The notes beneath the pieces are model-generated. The model saw only the letters and a list, made by a program, of their open reading frames with translations. It did no database searches and had not been told where the DNA came from. From positions 59,250,570 to 59,314,569 of the forward strand of contig NC_084667.1 in assembly GCF_028389875.1 (NCBI RefSeq): a DNA stretch of 64,000 nucleotides, read 5' to 3'. The DNA comes from Rhea pennata. Lineage: Eukaryota; Chordata; Aves; Rheiformes; Rheidae. This document shows, piece after piece, positions 1 through 11,570 of the stretch (positions are counted from its first letter, which is position 1; each line of letters begins with the position of its first letter). The translations under genes and the position numbers were made by a program.

Positions 1-384
1 GATCACTGAATTGGAAAGGGAACTTAAAGGCACTGGGGGGTTACAGGCTTTACAAGCATCCACATAAATCAATCGCACATGAGGTTGCCTGGCTGGAGAG
101 GACCCGTGTGGTGCCTCCATAGGGGCAGCCAGTATAGCACCAGGAGAGATCACCTCCTAGGGGAGCTTTTTTGTGAGGGGGTCTAGCCAGGTGGCCCAGC
201 CTTGGCCAGTGAACTGCAGACGATGCTGAGGAGGTCTGTCTGGCTTGTGGAGCCGCAGTGCGGGACGGAGGCGGTGCCCCACATGGTAAATTCCCACACT
301 CTTGCCCTAGCTGCAGGCTGGCCAATGGCAGAAGCCAGTGGCATGAGTCTTACCCTGCACGTGTGAGATCAGACTGGTCCAGGC
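1..384. other. Unassigned noncoding stretch at left edge
   Basis: Mixed-composition DNA with short open frames on both strands but no recognisable protein, splice pair or RNA. The part from about 340 on may be the 5' continuation of the CR1 copy that follows, but I cannot align it with confidence. Confidence 0.4.
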
Positions 385-1040
385 TCATGCAGGATCATAC
401 ACCAAATGTGAGTCAACAGTATGGTGCTCTAGCAAAAAAGGTATTCTTGGCTGTATTTATAGGACTGTAATAGGTAAAACATGAGAGGCAACTATTGCAC
501 ATCCCTAATTGCCAATGACTCCCCAGCTGTAGTCCTCTGTCCTTTTTTGGGAACGGCAATTCAAGAGACAGGCCGATGGTGATCATCTGTAGGAGAGCCA
601 CAAAAGCAACAAAAATCTAAATCACATAATCTGTGATGGAAGACTGAAGGTATTTGAATGCTTAAAGTATAAAAGTAAACAATACAAGTGGACCTGGGGA
701 AACAATCATTTTCTAGAAATAGTGAAGAACTACTTATTTAATACCAGTTAGTACTTAATTATTCTCCAGATTCCTTGGGTAGAGTAAGAAGAAAAAAAAA
801 AACAGTATTATTTAGACCTTTAGACGAGAAAAGATTCAAGCTCTTAGGAAAAATTTGCTAACTATAAAAGTAGTAAAGATCTGAAACAGGCTACTTCCAC
901 AGGATGTTGATTCTGTGAAAAGTTTAAACGAATATTGGTAATTCATAATCTATTAATGTTAATCCTTTCTTAATGCAAAGGTTTTCATGAGATTGTCTCC
1001 TTAAGTCCCTTCCAAGCTGTTATTTTGATTCTGTGACTTA
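385..1040 (+). mobile_element. Degenerate 5'-truncated CR1 LINE copy
   Basis: Three landmarks of avian CR1 appear in the right order on the plus strand. First, around 405-470 a frame reads NVSQQYGALAKK, resembling the SQQCALVAKK stretch near the end of the CR1 ORF2 protein. Second, around 838-925 is the untranslated-like segment 'aggaaaaatttgctaactat...ctgaaacaggct'. Third, around 990-1038 is the 3' end 'gagattgtctccttaagtcccttccaagctg' followed by 'gattctgtga', which replaces the usual ATTCTATG terminus. Stops and indels interrupt the coding part, so it is an inactive fossil. The outer left boundary is uncertain. Confidence 0.75.
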
Positions 1041-3007
1041 GTGCCAGGCACATGCCGTCTATTCCTTTTATTAAAAAATGATTTGGTGATTATATGCCCC
1101 TGAAATGTGTACTTACACACAACCAATGAAGACTTGTTAGAGGTGGCCATCTACATTTTAAGATCTTCTGTACTAGGTGTCGTGCAGCCTTTCCTGTGGG
1201 CTGGTCTCCAAAGCCAATTAGGAGCAAGAAACAACACCCGAGCTCTCAACAGCGCTCTGAAATTAAACTCTGCAACGTCAGTGAAAGCTACTGAGGCCAT
1301 GATGAAATGAGCAATTTTATATTCAGCACAGGATTTATGTTATTTGAAAGAAATAATATAAATATGGGCCCAAATATTAAATAGGGAACTTAAAAAGAAA
1401 TATTGAATAACTTTTCATTCATTGTTTAAAAAAAGATAATCATAACCTGTGTGCCTTGGGCAGCCAAATTAAAGTGCACTTTCAAGTTTTGCGGGTGTTT
1501 TGAGGGCTTATCTAAGTTCACACATTAACATTTAAACACGCCTTCTTGTCTGCAATGACTTGATAGGATGTTACAGCTATTCTGAAGTGGTTAGTGCATT
1601 AATTTCTATAGAAGAGAGAGAGAAATATGTGACACTTACTCGCACATCCACAGAAGACTTAAGAACAAAGACACTCAAGGACTGGAAGGGACCTTCGGGA
1701 TAGTCGAGTCAAGGCAACATACAGCCTCCTTCAGAAAGCGACCCCTCTCATTTCCAGCTTGGCTAATTTATATCCCTTGGTATTTTTATCCATGCCATCC
1801 ATTAGCTTAAGTAATTATTTTTCTTCTTGCTGTTTAGAGGGAGTAATCTTTTTTTTTTTCCTCATCTCTCATTTTGCTGGGCTACAAAACTCAACTCTTC
1901 CAGTGGCTTGCATTAAAACAAGTCCTTCATTTTCCTGGTTGTTTTTGCACATGCTGGTCATTAAGCTTCCTTGAGGGGGAGTGACCAGAGGGGTACATGG
2001 TATGCCGAAGGGGATTTCACTACGGCCTTGTGCAACGACAGTAATGCTTCCCTTTCTGCACTGGAAGGAAATATCTTCCGTGGTGCATTAGGAACTTCAT
2101 CTTCTGTACAGCCATACCCCAGCAGTAGTCTCTGGTGATACCTCTACACTACACAGCACAGCACTGTGTAGAAATACTCCCAAAAGCTCTCACCAGTGTA
2201 GTGCCACCACTGAAAGCAACACTGTAATGACAGCAAAAATTTCCACAAGAAGTTCTGTGCAGCTTCTGTGACTCAGGCTGAGCTGGCCACCTTTGTTAAA
2301 TATAAATGTTGCATCTGCTAGTCTTCAGCCATATAACATCACCTGGATAGCATCATCCTTGAGGTAACATAGTCAGCTGCAGTGAATGCAATGAACTGGC
2401 GGATGTGCTGGTACGGGGCCGTCACTGTATTATACGACCAGAAACGTATACTGCACTGGAAACTGGATAGTGACTGAAAGTCCAAATTTTTTCCATATTC
2501 AAGTTCTTGGGATCTTCAGCACAGTTGACTTTGCTGAATAGTTGGCTGAATTTATCTGAATTCAGCTTATAAGATGAGATCAAGAACAAATTTTTTACTG
2601 TTTATCCTTGTGATGACTCAGTCCCAGATTATTTTCTATTACCACTTCTTTAATGATGCCCTATCTGCTTAGCAAAATCTGACTAAAATATTGTCATCTT
2701 TGACCTTTATCATCATTGAATTTTTGGTAGCGATATGGCTGTTACAGCTAGGAATATCTCGGCTCTGCCATTATTTATATCTTTTATTCTCAAATATGCA
2801 TTTGAGAAGTTAAGGTTTTTCATAAAGATACAATTCCAGTATCATTGCTCCTTCTTTAATAACATGACAGAAATCTCTTTTCTTTCCTAAATCCAAGATT
2901 AGAGCAGGATCGTGGCCTTAGCATAGGAAAACTGTTTTTTAATTGGTCTATCCTCAGGTATCTCAGGTGGTTGCATCACTCTATTCTTTCTTTGTACATT
3001 TAGTGTC
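1041..3007. other. Intergenic AT-rich DNA
   Basis: No coding region recognised. Open frames are short and none resembles a known family. It contains one possible CR1 scrap at 1674-1725, listed separately. Confidence 0.5.
1674..1725 (-). mobile_element. Possible CR1 3'-end fragment
   Basis: The run 'ggactggaagggaccttcgg' followed by 'gatagtcgagtc' resembles the reverse complement of the CR1 3' region (GGAAGGGACCT...GATCATC.AGTCC). Only about 50 bases are recognisable, so this is tentative. Confidence 0.4.
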
Positions 3008-3290
3008 TGTGACTTCCCAGCTTGACCTCAGTCCTGCCTCACCACCGTAGACTTGCGTGGTGGCTCTGGACTGAGCCCGGTTATCGCCACCTGGGCTGCC
3101 CTGCTTGCCCCACCGGGGTGCTGTGGGCTGGCCCCACTGGTGAGGCCTCAGCACTGCCTTCCCTGCTTCACACCGGCTCCCAGCTCCCCATCCCTCCCGG
3201 AGCAGGCACCCTCGCCACTCCCCGACACTCTTTTCCTGTCCTCTCTGAGGATATTGGCTTTCTCCACCTTGTTCCCCTACTTCTTTCCAT
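3008..3290. other. GC-rich patch of unknown origin
   Basis: Composition changes abruptly to C-rich DNA with many CCCTG, CACTGG and CTCCC words between AT-rich flanks. Two overlapping plus-strand frames stay open (91 and 82 codons), but both are Pro, Leu and Cys rich as expected from composition. It might be part of an LTR or another repeat. I recognise no gene. Confidence 0.35.
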
Positions 3291-3299
3291 CAGCTAACT

Positions 3300-5140
3300 G
3301 ACTATATCAGCAATATTAGTAATTTTAAAACACTTCTTTCGTTATTCTTCTACCTTCTCATACTCCTTACCTACTGCTACAACCTCCCAATGTCCCTCTT
3401 CTTGTGTACCAGCTACAGAGGTCACAAGATCCTCCCTGCTGTCTTGAATCTCAAAGTGTTTCTTCACAACCGCCAGAGCCTTGGCCCCAGAGGCCAACGA
3501 CGCAGGAGCTCCTGTGGAGCCCATGCCTTTTTTGGGTGGTCTCCAGGCTTGACCAAGGGAGTGAGCTTGAGCTTTGCCGGAGACCACAACTAACAAAATC
3601 ATCCTGAACCTAAGATGTAAAAGGTGTCCAGCAGGACAGAGAAAGAAATCGGCCACTGTTGAAGCAGGGAAAAGAGTGTCCATAAGAGAACTGGTAACGT
3701 TCTGTGCTGGGCTAGAACAAGATGGACTAGAAACAAAAATGGAGAAGTTTGCTACTTGAATTAAATTAAAGGGATGTAAGAAAAGACAGAGACAATATGT
3801 CAGTAAGACAATAGTTCTGTGGCAATAAAAGAGAGGACAAGATGGCTTCTACTATGAAAACAGGGATGCTGAGAAATGCTTCAAAGCACTGAATTGGATT
3901 GGGGCAGTTCTGAGGCTCCGGTGACTGAAGCTTCCCAAAGCAGACACCATCCTTATTGCATTTGAGTACAATCTGTAAAGATTATTTGCTCAGATTGCTG
4001 TAAACGTATTTAGGCCTTGCAGAGAGCCATTTTTCAGCTTGTCTTTTGCCGACTCCCAGAATCCCTGACATGCTTTTAGAAGCTCCCAAAAGGCAACTGC
4101 CATTGGCAGATTTTAATTTGCCATATGTATTTTTTTGAGTTTACAACTTGAAAAAGGTTGGAAATCACAGTACATAGACATAGGAACGTTTTCATGCATG
4201 TATATGTTCAATGAGACGTTTTGTACATTATTGGATTTGTTTTCTTAAGAATTTATTACTCCTAATAGTTAAAATCTGAAAGCATGCATATACATTTTAT
4301 CAGTTTAAAAGGTCCTCCTAGAATAAGCGTCACCTTTCGTAAGCAATATCCTGTTTTAAATGATTTCAAAATCTTTGTCATGAATTGGGACAGCCTCTCC
4401 ATGGGGAAGCTTTCAATTAGGTTGGATACTATTGGACTTGCCTAAATGAATTCATGCTTCCCAACAAGTGAAATGATCAGCATGGTAGTTCCTGGTCTAA
4501 AAATGTATCAGAACACTTGCATGTGGTTTCTTCAAATAATAGTGCATCTCTTGTTGATGCAAAAAATACCTAGTAGAGGTTGAAAATATTCCCACTCTTA
4601 TTCTGCAAGTCACTCAAAGGTATTGATTGTAGAATATCTGAATGGCAAAGCCAGCTGAGGCATGAAAGCAATGCCTTGAAGAGATTTAAGTACCAACAGT
4701 ACACAGTATTTTACAGTTTTTTTACAATTACAGTATTTTACAGTTACACCGATACTAACTTTTTTTTAGATTTCCTTTTGAAACAGCACATTAAACAATG
4801 CAAATACCAGCTCCTACTTGATGTTAGAAGCTTTAGCCTTAGATACACTCACAACTGTCAAAACTCTTGAAAAAATGGAAAAAGACCATTAAGAATTTGC
4901 TCTGGATTCACAGAACATGTTTTCAAAAGAGTTGAGCCTGTCTGGGTACATTTGCTCATTAGCCAAGCAAAACAGGAGCTGAGAGGGAATTCAGCCGTGG
5001 CCTATAAATACATTGCAGACTACACACTAGGGGAGAAGAAAAGCTTCTGATGAATATGCTTATGCTATAAATTAGAAGGTCTCTTAATCCTCACAGCAAT
5101 GATGCTTTAATAACCTTACACTAGAGTAATGAGAAAAACC
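3300..5140. other. Intergenic DNA without recognised gene
   Basis: No splice-consistent exon set or known protein. A minus-strand open frame of 113 codons at 3342-3683 is the longest in this stretch. It has a Lys/Glu-rich C-terminal half but matches no family I know. A short repeat, 'acagtattttacagtt', occurs twice between about 4703 and 4745. Confidence 0.4.
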
Positions 5141-5144
5141 ATTT

Positions 5145-5490
5145 TAAGCTGAGGCTCGATCGGTTGTAAGGATCCTCACGTGGTTGCCCGGGACAAGAAA
5201 TGACCGGGTGCGTGGGTCTGTTCACGGGCACCTTTCCAGAACCCAGCCTTACTCGTCACGGCACAAACTTCTGGAAAACCTGGCTTTCACTTGGTGGCTG
5301 CAAGTGAACAGAGGTCATTCGTTAGTGTTGACAGGAGGCCGAGCACTTCAAATCTGCTTTTCATATGGTATCAGCACGATCCACCTGGCAGGCGAAAGAC
5401 GGGTATTTGCTTGACAACAGGCTACGTATTGTTTTGAATAAAACAATTTTATGAAGAATTTTTTTTTTTTTAAAAAAAAAAAAAAAAAGA
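5145..5490 (+). other. CpG-bearing segment ending in AATAAA and homopolymers
   Basis: Between about 5155 and 5410 CpG dinucleotides are clearly more frequent than in the flanks. The segment runs into 'ttttgaataaaac' near 5435 and then a T run followed by an A run of about 16-18 (roughly 5460-5488). That layout could be an old retrocopy with its poly(A) tail, or the 3' end of an unrecognised plus-strand transcript. The 76-codon frame at 5184-5414 matches nothing I know. Confidence 0.3.
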
Positions 5491-6104
5491 AGAAGTTCGG
5501 TATAAAGGATCACACTAATAATCTTTAGCCTGACTTTCTACTAGTTATTTTACTTAGCACCTTCCAATTATCAGGTAGTCACAGGACACAGTTTTTACTT
5601 TCGTACACCGCCTTCTCCCAGCCGCACTGATACTGCTGAGCACATGGCAAGTGTTGCCAGCACCAGAAATTTCAGAGGAGTAACGATGCCATAGGGGTGG
5701 ATGGCACCATCCCCTCCAAGGGTGCACCAGGGCTTACTCCCATTACCTACAGGAAAGCTAAACACAAGAAAATTCTCAGCAAGCCAAATTCTCTCCTTTC
5801 AGAAGAGAAGAGGTTTCTCACCACAGACAAACAGGAGAGCTGCCAGCTGAGCAACACCTAGACCCACTGCCCAAATAATTTTTGCCCTTTGAAGAACATA
5901 TTTCCTTCAAATAAGCTATTTATTTAAAAAGGAGAGAAAGAAAATACAGTTGACCTGGTTACATATAGGAACACTTGATCTTTATATTCCTCATTCTTAT
6001 ACAATGCCTTTTGCAGGTTCTTTAAACTAACCCAGGCCGACCTTGCACTAAAGCAAGCAGAGAGACTTCTCACCGTCGCTTTTGCCAGCCTACCTGTTGA
6101 GAAA
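5491..6104. other. Intergenic DNA, nothing recognised
   Basis: Unremarkable mixed sequence between the homopolymer block and the CpG cluster. In the human block the next gene on this side is TRMT61A, convergent with BAG5, but I find no piece of it here. Confidence 0.4.
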
Positions 6105-6290
6105 GTATCCTTCAGCGGAACTGGCAAAATACGGAACAGCCATAAGCCTTTCTGCAGTGACCGTCTGGCTGAAGCCGAGGAGCACGCAGAGCCACCCCTG
6201 AAGAACGAACGCGCGCAAACAGCGACCGACGCGATTACCGCAACGCAAGGCTGAAGGCAGAGAGAAACCGAAAGACACCGGATTTAGGAA
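6105..6290. promoter_or_regulatory. Small isolated CpG cluster next to the BAG5 3' end
   Basis: CpGs are densely packed here (for example 'gaacgaacgcgcgc' and 'gcgaccgacgcgatt', near 6203-6234), while DNA on both sides is AT-rich and CpG-poor. It lies immediately beyond the inferred BAG5 poly(A) site. It may be a small unmethylated regulatory element or the promoter of an unannotated transcript. No start site can be proven from sequence. Confidence 0.4.
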
Positions 6291-9200
6291 GTAGAGAAAT
6301 AAGCTTTATTCCCACAAAGAACTTTAGTTTCCTGAATAAAGCAGCGAAAAAACAAACTTTTAAGGAAGAAGAGAAAAGAAAGTTTTATGTCTATTTTTTT
6401 TTAGTAAAAACAATTTTACGATGAGGAAGGTGATTTACATTCTGATAACACACATTCAAAAATAAACAGAGAAAGGCAGCAGGGCATAACATTCAAATGA
6501 ATACCTAGGACGAGGTAACAGTATTTTTTATTAATAATCAGGAATATAACACTGCAATATTTAATCTTGAATTTGTATATACAAATGCATATCATATACA
6601 GCAATAAATCAAGACGTACACATCATAAAGAGCACGTATGTACAATAATTTCCATTAAGCTGAAAAAGTAGGAACCATACTTAACAAAAGTTTTCACCAA
6701 ACAGTAACAGAAAAAACATTTTGAGTGGTAAACAATAAAAATTAATAAAATAAGTAAACTACTTCAAAAAACAATACAATTAACAAAAAATCATGATGTA
6801 CAATTACCTCTCTCAAGAATGTCCACTCATTTCCTTTGTTCCAAGGTAGATTACACAGCCAGCAAAAGTTAGGATATCTTTCATTCAAATACTAAAATGC
6901 AAATTGTTGCAATTTGGTCCATTTAAATTTTGCTGACTATTTTAGCCTACCATATCAGAGAGAAAAGAGTGGTGTGTCCATCAGTCTTTGGATACATAAC
7001 AGAGAAGTTACATTCAGCACAAAAGCAAGATTTCTCAAAATATCTGCATTTTTTGGTATAGCATATTTAGTTTACTATTTTCATTCATGCAAAAACTGCA
7101 AATTAATCCCATTCCAGATGAGGATTTTACCATAAAATTTAAGTGTTCAATTAATGAGACTGCAGAAAAATGGAAAAAAAAGCTTAATCCACACAATATA
7201 CTGCTACTGAACTTTATTAAGTTAATCAAAATTACACTAACCTTACACATATGCCTCTTTAGAAATGCAGGCCTAACTATTGGTTTAGAAAAGCTAAGAG
7301 ATAAATTTGAAATAGAACAGATCTTAAAACTATTCTTACTCATCTTTACGTAAGAGTTTCAAACATTTCTAAAGTTTCACACAACCTCCAAAGAACACAG
7401 ACACTAAAATAATTGTTAAACAATGTACCACTTTAAACCATTGCAGACCTGACAGTAATATTAAATAAAAGTGAATAGGATCACCTTATCAAATTCTTAA
7501 ATTTCCTAAAAATTTAGGCATAAGTTAGAAGTTGCATTTCAAACACGTAGGAAAGCTTGAAATGAGTAATATATTTTAGGTGTATAACATCATTAATAAT
7601 CTGTTAGACACATAATACGTAAATATAGATAGGAATTTTAGCTAGAAGAAATGTTTTTTGAAGCAAAGACAGATAAATTCAACGGGGTCATGTCTCTAAA
7701 GATGCAGGAAGAATCCTCCAACAAATGTTCTGGCATTGCCAAATTGTGCCTTAGGTACTGTACTTAATTGAAAAAATAGATTGTTTTTGTGAAGTAAACT
7801 GCCAAGAAATCACCTCTACAATCACAAACAAAATATTTTCATACTCTGAAGTTACCCAGCCTTGCATCAACATCCGAAAGCATGTTACTGCATAAATATC
7901 ATTCTCCCTTTCTTGTAGTAACAGGCACAGAAAGACCTACCCAGAGTCTCCTATCTTGACATCAACACATCCATTTTTGAACAGAATCTGTATTTCACAA
8001 ATTGGTGACTTCACTGTCAAGTCTCCAGAGAAGAACTGTTACCTATCGTATTATATTAACTTGACATATATTATAGTAGACTGATATATTATAGGATAAA
8101 TCTAATGGGTAAAGATTTCAGCTCCACCAAGCTGCCAGTCAACAGTTCCTGTATCTACATAGGATGGTGCAAGTCAATGGTGTCATAAAGGCACTTGTCT
8201 CTCACAGAAAGTATTGTCTTCTCTAAGCAGTTAAAAATGTTTCTAAAAATAGTTTTAACATCCAAAATTGTTTACGCTACTTACAGTGGTGCAAATCATC
8301 ATCTACAGAACAATAATTTATAAATTCAGCATGAAAGAGCTAAGTGCAAAATATCCAGAATTAAATATATATTATTTCATTTTAATGCCATACTCTCAAA
8401 TGCCACAAAACATGCTATTGAAGAAATGTTATTGATATTAGCAGCCACAAACAAAACAGGAGGCTCATACAGCAGTATAAGCAAGCTTATTTAGTAAGTT
8501 GCTAGAACAATGAAGTGATGAGTTACAGAGAGACACATGCCACAGGTCTTTCCCAAGTCCTGCCAGAAGCCACATCTGACCAGCATGAAATACATAACAC
8601 ACATTTAAGTTATTAGGGACATTTTTATAGCTACCTAATTTTACAAAAATAATTCTGAAATGCTCATTCATATCAGAGTGATTTCACCAAATGTGAAAAG
8701 ACTAGTCAAAAGCAGATCCGACAGCAGAGTTTAAAAAGACACCTAAGCAGCCACTAAAGAAAGTTCAGTGCAGTTTTCTGGAGTTTATGAAGGGCAGTAT
8801 TAAACCTTAAAAATCCCATTTATCTAATCAGTGTACCTGCAGAGATTTTCCTCTCCAGGTCTCATTTACCTCAAAGCAAGAATTTGAGGGAGTTTCCATC
8901 AACAGAAGGGAAAAAAGTGTATTTGCAAACAGAAAGGGTCGGATACTTAAAAACAAAAAAAAAACAGACATAATTGGCTTTGCTTGTGTAAATGCTAATT
9001 TGCAGTTGGCATTACAGTTCTGCTAAGAAAGAAATCTAAACACCCATAAAAGGATGTAGGATGGGATAAATCAAGTACGATTCAAGTCAGCAAGTTTTTG
9101 CATTTAATACTCTCCATTATAACAGCACATTAAGAATGTATCAAGACTCCTCTGAACTTGCTGGATGGAGCCACATGCTTAAGCACTGATTTTTACGTCC

Positions 9201-9591
9201 AGTCTTCTTTAAGCAGTTTTGACAGTCTTGTATCATAAGGAAGTTTCTGCATCTTTGAAAAAAACGCATTCTCTAACTATTGAGCAAAATTATTACAACA
9301 AAACCAGAAAGAAGCCACTTGATCAAGTATTAAGCTATTCCTTCAGAGAATCACATTTCTTTGCTTGATAGCAATGACCAGAATTGCTGATGGCGTACTG
9401 ACAGTTGCCATGGCAAGCGGGTAAGTGTGTGGGATAGCAGACATATAGCCAAGCCAACTTCTTATGCAATTGCCATGATTTAAGCAAACATACAACACAC
9501 CAACTTCAATCATGTGCTGCCAATGGAGCTATCGGTCTGCAGAAAGTGCCAAGGGAAAAGAAAAGGTGTCTACTCTTAGACTATGGCTGTA
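6285..9591 (-). other. BAG5: BAG5 3' untranslated region
   Basis: From the BAG5 stop codon to the candidate poly(A) signal there are about 3.3 kb of AT-rich, frame-broken DNA without another gene. A 3'UTR of about 3 kb is known for mammalian BAG5, so I read the whole stretch as UTR. Two Pumilio-type octamers lie near its distal end on the transcript strand: TGTATATA (6576-6583) and TGTACATA (6637-6644). The end point is inferred. Confidence 0.6.
6305..6310 (-). promoter_or_regulatory. BAG5: Candidate BAG5 poly(A) signal
   Basis: The plus-strand TTTATT reads AATAAA on the BAG5 strand. Downstream on that strand (about 6290-6250) the sequence is T/G rich, which suits a cleavage site near 6285. 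Other TTTATT words occur nearer the coding region (for example around 6527), so shorter isoforms are possible. Confidence 0.5.
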
Positions 9592-10944
9592 TCAATACTC
9601 CCATTCATCTGTTTTCATGTCCAGATAGTACAGAATATTCTGTGCAAGCTTTACTGCTTGCTTTCTGGCAGCCTTAACCCGCTCATCGCCTTGCGGATCA
9701 ACAGCATCAAGTGCTAAAAGTTGCTTTGTAAGAAGCTCTTCCAGTCTCATGTAATTTTTATCCGTTCTGTTTCCATCAAATGAAATCACCTCCTGCTGAA
9801 TTTGAGACAAGTTTCCAAGAACACTCCAAACTGCTTTATGAGACTGATGTTCAGCAGCAGTTTGCTCAGGATACATTTGCCTTTTTTCAAGTGCTTCCTT
9901 TAAATCAATATACGTTATGAGAGTTTGCACTTCTATTACCGCTCTTCTCCTGGCTTCTCTAATACAGGGGTTTTTCCCTGGACTGACTTCATCTAATTGG
10001 GCAATTAATCCTTGCAGTTCTGCCTTGGCTCTCAAATACAAGTCGGAAGCATTCTCTGTTTTTAAAAGTAAAGAGTTAACTTCCTTCATTTTCTTGCGGA
10101 TTTCTTCTATTTTCAGAATGGACTGATTTTGTGCCAAATCATAAGCATGAGTAGAATTTGCTTCCTCTTCCAAATCCAGATATTTTTGCAGTTTATTGAT
10201 CTCTTCAACTACTTCCTTTCTGTAATTTCTTATTTCCGTGCGACCACAGACATCTAAAGCATCCAAATCAGCAATCAAGCCTGTAAGCACACAGGATAAA
10301 TGCCTGCAGGTATCATTACTACTCACTCCCATTAGAAGCGCAATAAGAGTTCCTCTAGCTTTGTTCACATCACACATTACAGAGTTAATTTTGGAGACTG
10401 AAGGATGTGCATCATTAGAGAGTGGCAGGGACAGTTGCTGCTTTACACAGCTTTCTATGATCTCCTGAACAGCGCATACTTTCGTCAGAGTGCGGTATCT
10501 TGCTTTGCGTAAAGAAATTTTCCCTCCAGTTTTCACCTGAGTAAGCCTCAGTATTATGTCCTGAATACCTTCTTCAAACTCATCACTTATACAGTTTCCT
10601 CCTTTGTAAAAAGGTGTAATCTCACGCTCCACAAGCAGCTGTGCTTCCCTGAAGATAGCTTCTATTTCCAGTCTGCGTGGATGGTTTGCATTTTGTTCCA
10701 GTTCCTTGAGTAGCCTCTCTGTTTCCTGAGCCGCACGCTTTCTGGCTTGCTGAATATCCCCTTTCCCTTCAGTGTCTACAGAATCTATTTCAAAAAGCTG
10801 CTTAGTGAGAGTTCTTTCCAATTTCTTATAATCTTTGTCAGTAGGCAAACCACTGAAGACGACGACTTGCGGCTCGATCTCTTTGACTTCCTTCTGTATT
10901 TCATGCAACCGTTTTACGGACGGGTGTTGGTTACCCATATCCAT
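9592..10944 (-). CDS. BAG5: BAG5, BAG family molecular chaperone regulator 5
   Basis: Single-exon reading frame of 450 residues, close to the 447 of human BAG5, with near identity over long stretches such as [20 protein letters not shown] and the end [17 protein letters not shown]5 is a cytosolic co-chaperone made of repeated BAG domains. These are three-helix bundles that bind the Hsp70 ATPase domain and act in nucleotide exchange; it also restrains parkin and Hsp70 refolding. By alignment with the human protein, five BAG units sit at roughly residues 9-86, 95-167, 182-260, 275-350 and 368-445. The last carries the conserved [17 protein letters not shown] linker near residue 357 is three residues longer than in human. 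The start MDMGNQHPS matches the known N-terminus, and its context has A at -3 and G at +4. The coding exon is uninterrupted, as in other vertebrates, and the gene is head-to-head with COA8. Confidence 0.97.
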   Translation of the reverse strand: MDMGNQHPSVKRLHEIQKEVKEIEPQVVVFSGLPTDKDYKKLERTLTKQLFEIDSVDTEGKGDIQQARKRAAQETERLLKELEQNANHPRRLEIEAIFREAQLLVEREITPFYKGGNCISDEFEEGIQDIILRLTQVKTGGKISLRKARYRTLTKVCAVQEIIESCVKQQLSLPLSNDAHPSVSKINSVMCDVNKARGTLIALLMGVSSNDTCRHLSCVLTGLIADLDALDVCGRTEIRNYRKEVVEEINKLQKYLDLEEEANSTHAYDLAQNQSILKIEEIRKKMKEVNSLLLKTENASDLYLRAKAELQGLIAQLDEVSPGKNPCIREARRRAVIEVQTLITYIDLKEALEKRQMYPEQTAAEHQSHKAVWSVLGNLSQIQQEVISFDGNRTDKNYMRLEELLTKQLLALDAVDPQGDERVKAARKQAVKLAQNILYYLDMKTDEWEY

Positions 10945-10972
10945 TCTCTTCTTGCATCCAGTTTCAAGGGAA
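10945..10972 (-). other. BAG5: BAG5 exon 2, 5'UTR part, with splice acceptor
   Basis: On the minus strand a strong polypyrimidine tract and AG (10973-10974) precede 28 nt leading to the start codon. This marks the 3' end of a 5'UTR intron of about 540 bp running back to the donor at 11511. Confidence 0.75.
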
Positions 10973-11511
10973 CTAAAAAAAAAAAGAAAGCGAGGACAAG
11001 GCGGGCGTTAACCAAACGCTACCCGGGCGTTTCTCAACTTTCGCAGCGGCCCGAGACGCCTCGGCACGGCGGCCGCTCGCCTACCTCCGCCACTCGGCGG
11101 GCGGTTTACGGCCGCCCCCCTGCTGTTCCACGCCTCTCCCACCCGCTCCCGCTGGCGTGCACGGGGGACGCCGAGTTACGCCACGACACAACCGGGGCAT
11201 TTACCCCCAAACTTCAGCCCTCCCCACCCGCGCCGGAGAACAGGGCGAAGCGGGCTGCGCCTTCCCCCCCGAGCGGCACAGGCCCCGCGGGCCTCGGCCC
11301 GGCCCCGCCGCCGCCACCGCCGCCTCCTCGGGCCCCGCCGCCCCCGGCCGGGGCGGGGAGCGCCCAGGCGGCGCCCGCAGATCACAATGGGCCGCCGCCG
11401 CCGCCGAACCGGCCCCGGGCCCCGGCCCCCGAGGGGAGCCTCCCCCGCAACGCGCCGCATCGCCCCGCCGCCGCCGCCTCCCGGCCCGGCCGCCTGCCCC
11501 GGCCGCCTCAC

Positions 11512-11570
11512 CTGCCTCGCCCGCCGGGCCGGCCCGCTGCCGCGGCGCTGCGCCACGGGCCCAGCGGCAC
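11512..11570 (-). other. BAG5: BAG5 noncoding exon 1 (donor end)
   Basis: The minus strand shows GGCAG|GTGAGG, with the exon ending at 11512, a near-perfect donor facing the acceptor at 10973. The far end is unknown; transcription probably starts at the edge of the GC minisatellite. Vertebrate BAG5 normally has such a noncoding first exon. Confidence 0.55.

Noticed and set aside
7035-7353. Overlapping frames of about 90-100 codons on both strands
   Set aside because: They lie in the inferred BAG5 3'UTR, are Lys/Ile/Phe rich as expected of AT-rich DNA, and match no family.
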